Positions 5,577-9,866 of a stretch of DNA of 9,866 bases are shown in pieces. The translations under genes were made by a program, and so were the position numbers. The DNA is from an uncultured Eubacteriales bacterium. Its GTDB lineage: Bacteria; Bacillota; Clostridia; Oscillospirales; Acutalibacteraceae. Every line of letters begins with the position of its first letter. Within the stretch, counting starts at the first letter, position 1. Below the pieces are notes generated by a model, which was not told the DNA's origin, ran no database searches, and saw nothing but the letters and a program-made list of their open reading frames with translations. The stretch is taken from NCBI GenBank assembly GCA_934476545.1, contig CAKSOB010000054.1, positions 1 to 9,866 on the forward strand, in the 5' to 3' direction.

Positions 5577-6887
5577 ATGGAAATCAAACAGACAGAACAG
5601 TTATGTAGGCTGGTATTTGGCGGAAAATTTGGATTGGAACGGGAAACCCTGCGTGTAACGCCCCAAGGCTATTTGAGTCAAACACCCCATCCGTTTCCGG
5701 GGAATCCTCATATTGACCGAGATTTTTGCGAAAGTCAAATTGAGATTATTTCTCCTATTTGCACCACTATTTCGGAATTATACCGCGCAGTAGAATGTAT
5801 TGACCGAGAAACAAAAGAAGGATTAAAGAAATTGAATCCGCCGGAATATCTTTGGCCTTTCAGCAATCCGCCTTATGTGCCTTCCGAAGCGGAAATTCCC
5901 GTGGCAAAATATGCAGGAGAGCTGCACCACAAGGAAGTGTACCGAAATTATTTGGCTGAAAAATACGGGAAGCGGAAAATGCTGTTTTGCGGTATTCATT
6001 TTAATTATTCCTACTCGGATGAATTTATTCGTGCTGCTATGGCGACCTGCGGTGTGACGGATGAAAAAGCCTTTAAAAATATTTTGTATTTGCAGTTATC
6101 GGAGAAAATTGAGCAATACAGCTGGCTGCCGGTCTTTTTAACGGCTGCCAGTCCGGTTTATGATGGCTCTTTATTTGCAGATAATGATTGTGGTGAGGAC
6201 GGATTTGCAGGAGAAAGCTCTGTCCGCAGCGGTGAGCGAGGCTATTGGAATGATTTTGTGCCCATCATCGACTATCGGGATATGGAGCATTACACAGATA
6301 GCATTGACCGCTATGTAAAAAGTGGACAACTTTATTCTCCTTCCGAGTGGTACACACCGGTACGAATCAAACCACGAGGAGAAAATTCCTTAGAAGCACT
6401 GCGAGAAAACGGTGCAAATCACATTGAGCTGCGGATGCTGGATATTAACCCCCTTTCTCATATTGGAATCTTGCAGGAGGATCTCTATTTTCTGCACCTG
6501 TTTTTGGTGTATCTCACTTTTTGCGGCAGCTTACAGTTTGGAGAAGTCGAACAAATTGCGGCAGTGGCATCCCACAAGCAGTCTGCGCAGTATGATGCGG
6601 AACACGCTGTGGTAACCTTGAATGGAGAACAATTTCCATTGCCGGAGGGCGCACTGCGCTTCTTAAAAGAAATGGAATCTTTCTTTATTACCATTGGCAG
6701 AAAAGATGTGTTGCCGATTCTTCATGAAATGCAGGAGCGCTGCACCACGCCGGAAAAGCGACATTGCCACCGTGTTTATGGACAGTTCCATCAAAACTTT
6801 GTGAAAAAAGGCTTGTTGCTTGCACAGCGATATATGGAACCGAATGCAGCAGATTTAAAAGAAGTTCCGATTACCGATAAAAAATAG
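5577..6887 (+). CDS. gshA: Glutamate-cysteine ligase, stand-alone (GshAB-N-like)
   Basis: The enzyme joins glutamate and cysteine by an ATP-dependent gamma-peptide bond, the first step of glutathione synthesis. From ATG 5577, 8-14 nt after a strong AAAAGGAGGAG, it has 436 residues; an upstream extension to 5538 has no ribosome binding site. Family motifs are FGLERETLRV (18-27), RDFCESQIEIISP (48-60), CGIHFNYSYSDE near residue 140, and HIELRMLDINP around 282-292 for substrate and ATP binding. The usual DFSESQ block reads DFCESQ, a Ser-to-Cys change. There is no C-terminal ATP-grasp domain as in bifunctional GshAB, and no gshB is nearby, so the product may be gamma-glutamylcysteine itself, or a second enzyme lies elsewhere. 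It is flanked by its own promoter and two terminators, so it is monocistronic. Confidence 0.92.
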   Translation: MEIKQTEQLCRLVFGGKFGLERETLRVTPQGYLSQTPHPFPGNPHIDRDFCESQIEIISPICTTISELYRAVECIDRETKEGLKKLNPPEYLWPFSNPPYVPSEAEIPVAKYAGELHHKEVYRNYLAEKYGKRKMLFCGIHFNYSYSDEFIRAAMATCGVTDEKAFKNILYLQLSEKIEQYSWLPVFLTAASPVYDGSLFADNDCGEDGFAGESSVRSGERGYWNDFVPIIDYRDMEHYTDSIDRYVKSGQLYSPSEWYTPVRIKPRGENSLEALRENGANHIELRMLDINPLSHIGILQEDLYFLHLFLVYLTFCGSLQFGEVEQIAAVASHKQSAQYDAEHAVVTLNGEQFPLPEGALRFLKEMESFFITIGRKDVLPILHEMQERCTTPEKRHCHRVYGQFHQNFVKKGLLLAQRYMEPNAADLKEVPITDKK

Positions 6888-6917
6888 GAACGAATGCAGG
6901 AACTGCCGTTCTCTTTT
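6888..6917 (+). terminator. First terminator-like hairpin after gshA
   Basis: The outer stem GAACG (6888-6892) pairs with CGTTC (6907-6911), and the inner stem GCAG/CTGC closes a GAA loop, with an AAT bulge on the left arm. TCTTTT follows. It starts at the base after the stop codon. The bulge and interrupted T-run make it weaker than the next hairpin. Confidence 0.6.
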
Positions 6918-6927
6918 ATAATCGAAA

Positions 6928-6954
6928 TGGGTGTCCGATTGGATGCCCGTTTTT
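6928..6954 (+). terminator. Second, stronger terminator after gshA
   Basis: GGGTGTCC (6929-6936) pairs with GGATGCCC (6941-6948) over 8 bp, including two G-T wobbles, around a GATT loop. A G and five Ts (6950-6954) follow. Together with the preceding hairpin it isolates gshA from the downstream NAT operon. Confidence 0.82.
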
Positions 6955-6968
6955 GCATTAAAAAAGAC

Positions 6969-6997
6969 GTGCAATTTTTAACAGGGTGTTGTATAAT
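6969..6997 (+). promoter_or_regulatory. Predicted promoter of the NAT-lipoprotein-folB operon
   Basis: A perfect -10 TATAAT (6992-6997) lies 34 nt upstream of the NAT start codon. The best -35 at 17-nt spacing is GTGCAA (6969-6974), matching only three of six positions and identical to the candidate -35 of niaR. A weak -35 may mean an activator is needed. It sits directly after the gshA terminators, where a new promoter is expected. Confidence 0.6.
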
Positions 6998-7030
6998 CAA
7001 AATAATAGTAAAATAGAAAGGGTAAGTGCT

Positions 7031-7828
7031 ATGATTTTGAACGAACAACAGTTGACTGCATACTTTGAGCGAATTGGATTGCGGTGTGAGGACTACAAAG
7101 ACAGACCGTTGGACAGCTGTTTTTTGGGAGAGCTGATGACGGCGCACGCTCGCACCATGCCTTTTGAAAATTTAGATCTTTTAAACGGCACGCTTCTTTC
7201 TTTAAAAAGTGAAGATTTGTATGATAAAATCGTGCTTCGTCATCGGGGCGGCAATTGCTTTGAGCTGAATGGATTGTGCGGTGTCTTTTTGCGTTCTTTG
7301 GGGTTTGGTGTATCGGATTACTTCTCTCGTTTTTTTCGAGATGCAGGAGATCAAATCCCCATGCGCCGCCATCGCCTGCTAAAGGTAGAAGCAAGCGACG
7401 GACCGTTTCTTTGGGATATTGGCATTGGACAACGCTCTCCTAATCGTCCGCTGCGAATTGTAGAAGGGTTATCGCAAAAAGACGGCGATCAAATCTATCG
7501 CTTTCAGAAGGAACCGTTCTATGGTTGGGTTTTATATGAATACCACGATGACCAATGGCTTCGGATTTTATCCTTTACGGAAGAACCACAGGCAGATGTG
7601 GATTTTGTAACCGCTTGCATTTGGTGCGAATTGCATCCATCTTCTCCGTTTAATAAACGATATATGATTGCAATGAAAACACCGGATGGACGAAAAACAA
7701 TGGACGGCAATATCTATAAAGAGTTTTGCGGAAATGAGTTGGCTGTTTTGAAAGAACTGACCGAAGAAGAAATTCCGCAATATCTTTTGGCACAGTTTGG
7801 ATTAACCATTCCGTCTGAAAAGAACTGA
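7031..7828 (+). CDS. nat: Arylamine N-acetyltransferase (NAT)
   Basis: NATs transfer acetyl (or another acyl) from acyl-CoA to arylamines, arylhydrazines or arylhydroxylamines in the cytoplasm. From ATG 7031, preceded by AAAGGG at 8 nt, the protein is 265 residues, normal for the family. The triad is visible: Cys76 in RGGNCFELN (72-80), His114 in MRRHRLLKVE and Asp129 in LWDIGIGQ. The N-terminal PFENLD is also typical. The upstream in-frame GTG at 6986 overlaps the -10 element and is rejected. It is the first gene of a probable operon, 47 nt ahead of the transglutaminase-like lipoprotein and followed by folB. p-Aminobenzoate, a folate precursor, is a known NAT substrate class, so the link with folB is suggestive. 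The natural substrate cannot be read from sequence. Confidence 0.9.
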   Translation: MILNEQQLTAYFERIGLRCEDYKDRPLDSCFLGELMTAHARTMPFENLDLLNGTLLSLKSEDLYDKIVLRHRGGNCFELNGLCGVFLRSLGFGVSDYFSRFFRDAGDQIPMRRHRLLKVEASDGPFLWDIGIGQRSPNRPLRIVEGLSQKDGDQIYRFQKEPFYGWVLYEYHDDQWLRILSFTEEPQADVDFVTACIWCELHPSSPFNKRYMIAMKTPDGRKTMDGNIYKEFCGNELAVLKELTEEEIPQYLLAQFGLTIPSEKN

Positions 7829-7875
7829 AACAGAACGAAAAATATTTGCGCTAACGTATAATTGGGAGGAAAGGT

Positions 7876-9225
7876 ATGAGGCAATCATTCAAAAGACTTT
7901 TGATAGCAGGAATGCTTGGCTGTTGGATCACAGCAAGTCTGGTTGGTTGCAGTTCGGAGCATCACAATAGTTTTTCGGGAGAAGTAATTTCCGATGTGGT
8001 CATACCGGACGGTTCTGCCGAGACAGAATGGGATACCGCCTTTCGAGGAGAAACAGCGGTGGTTCCGATGAAAGAAATCCCTACTTCCTACGGAACCTAT
8101 CAGCAAACAGCAGGCTACGATAATCTTACCACCGATTCGGCGCAAAATCTGTACCATTTGCTAGAGGAAGCGGTTTATACTATTGGTACGGAGCAAAATG
8201 CCAATGGATATTACTATTTAGGGAAAGTAACTGTTTTCGGTGAATCGTTATCGGAAGAAACCATCAAACTAGCGATTACGGCATTTAAAAATGATCATCC
8301 TGAAATTTTCTGGATTTCCAACGTGTACGGGCGTGGGTATCAAAACGGAAATACCATTGTTCAACTGTATTCTTATGTATCCTCCGAGGAATGCAATCGA
8401 AAAATAAAAACATTGGAAACTGCTTTGAAAGAAATAACAGAAGAAATGGTATCCGATCAATCTGAGTATCAGCGAGAGCTGGCGGCGTTTCAGGCAGTGG
8501 TGGAGCGTTGCGGCTATGATTCCGAAACGGCTTCCGGCAAAGAAAAAAAGTGGCAGTCTTATACGGCATACGGTGCATTGGTGGATGGTTCCGCTGTTTG
8601 CGAGGGATATTCTCGTGCCATGCAGTTATTATTGAATACGTTAAATGTAGAGTGCCGGCTGGTTAACGGCGTGGCAGGCAATACAAATCATATGTGGAAT
8701 TTGGTAAAGATTGAAGGAGAGTGGTATCATTTAGATGCAACTTGGAACGACCAGCAGGAAGTGGTACTGTATGATTACTTTAATCTTACCGATGAGATGA
8801 TTCGACAAGACCATGAAATCGCACCGGAGTTGTCTTCTATGACGCAAGAAACTCTTTCCTCTTATATGGAAAAGGGAACGCCTTATAATTTTACACTGCC
8901 GCAATGCACAGCGGAGAAATATTGTTATTTAAAACGAAACGGACTTTCTTTAGAAACCTTCGGAGACGGAGAAAGCCGTCGTATTATTTCTTCTTTGCAA
9001 GAAACAGCAGAGCGGCACGGAGAAGCGGCCTATTTTTATGTTTCGGATCAAATTGATTTTGATATGGTATTGAACCGGTTATTTAAAGGGCGTTCTCCGA
9101 AAATCCTTTCTTATATTGATGGGGCAAACCGCCAGTACGGAATTCCACAAATCAATCGAGAACAGATTCGTTATATCTCGAATGAAACCATGCGAAGCGT
9201 CACAGTGATGCTTCGCTACCGATAA
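7876..9225 (+). CDS. Lipoprotein with transglutaminase-like domain
   Basis: This is a predicted membrane-anchored extracytoplasmic lipoprotein. The signal peptide has basic residues (R2, K6, R7), a hydrophobic core and the lipobox LVGC, so Cys25 should be lipidated. GGGAGG (7864-7869) lies 6 nt before the ATG. The N-terminal part (about 75-170) includes HPEIFWISNVYG, recalling segments found before the core in clostridial transglutaminase-like proteins. The transglutaminase/protease-like core has the expected triad: Cys242 in SAVCEGYS, His272 in NHMWNLV and Asp287 in LDATWND. Residues about 310-449 form a C-terminal region I do not recognise. Such proteins may be proteases, cross-linkers or peptidoglycan-linked enzymes, and the substrate here is unknown. 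It is second in the NAT-lipoprotein-folB operon, 13 nt before folB. Its last codons contain a near-perfect 25-nt palindrome. Confidence 0.85.
   Translation: MRQSFKRLLIAGMLGCWITASLVGCSSEHHNSFSGEVISDVVIPDGSAETEWDTAFRGETAVVPMKEIPTSYGTYQQTAGYDNLTTDSAQNLYHLLEEAVYTIGTEQNANGYYYLGKVTVFGESLSEETIKLAITAFKNDHPEIFWISNVYGRGYQNGNTIVQLYSYVSSEECNRKIKTLETALKEITEEMVSDQSEYQRELAAFQAVVERCGYDSETASGKEKKWQSYTAYGALVDGSAVCEGYSRAMQLLLNTLNVECRLVNGVAGNTNHMWNLVKIEGEWYHLDATWNDQQEVVLYDYFNLTDEMIRQDHEIAPELSSMTQETLSSYMEKGTPYNFTLPQCTAEKYCYLKRNGLSLETFGDGESRRIISSLQETAERHGEAAYFYVSDQIDFDMVLNRLFKGRSPKILSYIDGANRQYGIPQINREQIRYISNETMRSVTVMLRYR
9192..9216. repeat. 25-nt near-perfect palindrome at the 3' end of the lipoprotein gene
   Basis: GCGAAGCGTCAC and GTGATGCTTCGC flank a single central A (9204): 12 pairs with one G-T wobble (9199/9209). 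In RNA it would form an 11-bp stem with a CAG loop. No T-run follows, so it is not a terminator. It ends 9 nt before the folB ribosome binding site AAAGGAG (9226-9232). Roles in coupling, transcript stability or protein binding are possible. Confidence 0.7.
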
Positions 9226-9238
9226 AAGGAGAAAAACA

Positions 9239-9595
9239 ATGGATCAAATTATAATAAAAGGATTGCGTGTTCGCGGTCGCCATGGTACCACCATGCAAGA
9301 AATGACGTTTGGGCAAGAATTTGAGGTGGATGTAACATTGGATTGTGATTTAAGCCTTCCTTGCCAAAGCGACAAAGAGGAAGATGCACCGGACAAGCAG
9401 GGACTGATTCAGTGCATTACTCGTGTGATTGATGGCGAGCATTGCGATACGCCGGAACATTTGGCGCAAAGAATTGCAGATCGTTTGTTAGATGCGTACC
9501 CACAGGTTCAGCGGGTAGAGCTTTTATTGCAGCAACCCCAAGCGCCGATTCATGGAGACTTCGATTATGTCGGCGTGAAAATTATTCGTCCTTAA
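9239..9595 (+). CDS. folB: FolB-like dihydroneopterin aldolase homologue, catalytic Lys and Tyr missing
   Basis: FolB converts dihydroneopterin to 6-hydroxymethyl-dihydropterin plus glycolaldehyde in folate synthesis, as a cytoplasmic oligomer. The 118-residue length is normal. The tunnelling fold is recognisable from GLRVRGRHG (8-16), FGQEFEVDVTLDCDLS (24-39), EHLAQRIADRLL (73-84) and APIHGDFDYVGVKI (102-115). By alignment with S. aureus FolB from memory, at a constant offset of one residue, E21 and E73 correspond to the conserved Glu22 and Glu74. However, the catalytic Lys100 is Gln99 (QQPQAP instead of the usual KP.AP), and Tyr54 with its DTVxY block becomes DAPDK (49-53). It may therefore be slow, catalyse a different reaction or be non-enzymatic. 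The start ATG follows AAAGGAG at 6 nt. It is last in the operon, and no folP or folK is visible. Confidence 0.85.
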   Translation: MDQIIIKGLRVRGRHGTTMQEMTFGQEFEVDVTLDCDLSLPCQSDKEEDAPDKQGLIQCITRVIDGEHCDTPEHLAQRIADRLLDAYPQVQRVELLLQQPQAPIHGDFDYVGVKIIRP

Positions 9596-9616
9596 ACAAT
9601 TTTATAGCATACAATA

Positions 9617-9652
9617 AAGAAAGAACAGGAGAGAAATCTTCCGTTCTTTCTT
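9617..9652. terminator. Probable bidirectional terminator after folB
   Basis: A perfect 10-bp outer stem, AAGAAAGAAC (9617-9626) with GTTCTTTCTT (9643-9652), encloses a GGAGA/TCTTCC inner pairing around GAAA. The 3' arm is itself U-rich but is followed by AG, not a T-run. In the minus direction the hairpin is followed by TATTG. Its position 21 nt past the folB stop supports termination of the operon. Confidence 0.65.
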
Positions 9653-9683
9653 AGATTATCGAAAAGAAACGTTTATCTGCCCC

Positions 9684-9716
9684 AAAAAGGGAAAAAATTA
9701 GAAAAACCCTAAAAAA
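9684..9716. repeat. Cluster of four A-tracts near helical phase (I)
   Basis: A-runs at 9684-9688, 9692-9697, 9702-9706 and 9711-9716 have centres about 8.5-9.5 bp apart. This is near, though slightly below, the 10.5-bp helical repeat expected of bent DNA. GGG (9689-9691) and CCC (9707-9709) bracket two of the runs. Some curvature is likely; the role is unknown. Confidence 0.45.
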
Positions 9717-9798
9717 CCTGAAATTACAGTATATGCATACAAATACAGAATTGAATACTATATATTGTGCCTCACTACAAGATATAGGGAAAGGGATG

Positions 9799-9836
9799 AA
9801 AAAAGAATCAAAAAAAGTGAAAAAAGATTGGAAAAA
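9799..9836. repeat. Cluster of four phased A-tracts (II) upstream of the right-edge promoter
   Basis: A-runs at 9799-9804, 9810-9816, 9820-9825 and 9832-9836 have centres 9.5-11.5 bp apart, close to one per helical turn. They run right up to the TTGACA at 9841. Phased A-tracts in this position resemble UP elements or curved DNA seen upstream of highly expressed promoters such as rRNA or tRNA operons. Confidence 0.6.
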
Positions 9837-9840
9837 GGTG

Positions 9841-9866
9841 TTGACAAAAGGAAGATAGGATGGTAT
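9841..9866 (+). promoter_or_regulatory. Partial promoter cut by the window end
   Basis: A perfect -35 TTGACA (9841-9846) is followed by exactly 17 nt. The last three bases of the window (9864-9866) are TAT, as expected of a -10 TATAAT. The TTGACAAAAG context and the upstream A-tracts suggest a strong promoter for a gene or RNA operon beyond the window. Its identity cannot be seen. Confidence 0.65.

Noticed and set aside
6836..6899. Near repeat GGAACCGAATGCAG / GGAACGAATGCAG at the end of gshA
   Set aside because: Two short copies differing by one base, one coding and one in the terminator stem; chance is likely and no mobile signature is present.
6986..7030. GTG 6986 as start of NAT
   Set aside because: It overlaps the -10 element of the predicted promoter; ATG 7031 fits the family N-terminus and has AAAGGG upstream.
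7857..7862. TATAAT before the lipoprotein gene as a promoter
   Set aside because: A start about 6 nt downstream would fall within the Shine-Dalgarno sequence, and no -35 is found at proper spacing.
9796..9858. Lysine-rich 20-codon frame preceded by GGGAAAGGG
   Set aside because: It is made of A-tracts, runs across the -35 of the right-edge promoter and has no family resemblance; the curved-DNA reading explains it better.
1..9866. Search for CRISPR repeats, transposase genes, integrases, attachment sites and toxin-antitoxin pairs
   Set aside because: No regularly spaced repeats, no such protein families and no tRNA-associated duplication were seen in the window.

Overview
The window looks like chromosomal housekeeping and accessory DNA from a Gram-positive, moderate-to-low GC Clostridia-type Firmicute, possibly a gut Oscillospiraceae/Ruminococcaceae-like organism (inference). 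The evidence is purine-rich GGAGG ribosome binding sites, TTGACA-N17-TATAAT style promoters, U-tract terminators, tRNA genes with encoded CCA, and families typical of that group (NiaR, LrgAB, a clostridial-type Nudix domain, a Gram-positive lipobox). I see no phage, transposon, CRISPR array or plasmid signature.

Layout. (1) 1-213: the end of a tRNA operon, tRNA-Thr(TGT) then tRNA-Tyr(GTA), closed by a strong terminator. (2) 288-1008: a TetR/AcrR-type regulator with its own promoter and terminator. (3) 1040-2644: a single protein joining a complete N-terminal Nudix hydrolase to a complete MutY adenine glycosylase. (4) 2729-3971, minus strand: niaR (NAD-biosynthesis repressor with a 3H domain) followed by a TM1586-type nitroreductase. 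They are probably one operon, convergent with mutY and sharing a strong hairpin between them. (5) 3972-4337: a divergent control region containing two promoters and several repeats. (6) 4338-5397: lrgA-lrgB, overlapping, a membrane pair of the holin-like/pyruvate-transport family. (7) 5450-6954: a strong promoter, a structured leader, a stand-alone glutamate-cysteine ligase (gshA) and tandem terminators. (8) 6969-9652: a probable three-gene operon of arylamine N-acetyltransferase, a transglutaminase-like lipoprotein and a FolB-like protein, ending in a long hairpin. (9) 9653-9866: non-coding DNA with two groups of near-helically phased A-tracts leading into a TTGACA promoter cut by the window end.

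Themes. Several genes bear on redox and oxidative damage: the Nudix-MutY fusion, gshA, the nitroreductase and NiaR. The last operon may touch both folate precursors, because NAT enzymes can acetylate p-aminobenzoate and FolB acts on the pterin, but this is speculative. The points most worth a second look are the Nudix-MutY fusion, the FolB homologue lacking the expected catalytic Lys and Tyr while keeping both Glu, the interleaved inverted repeats in the gshA leader, and the phased A-tract promoter at the right edge. I did not find a clearly new multi-gene system.
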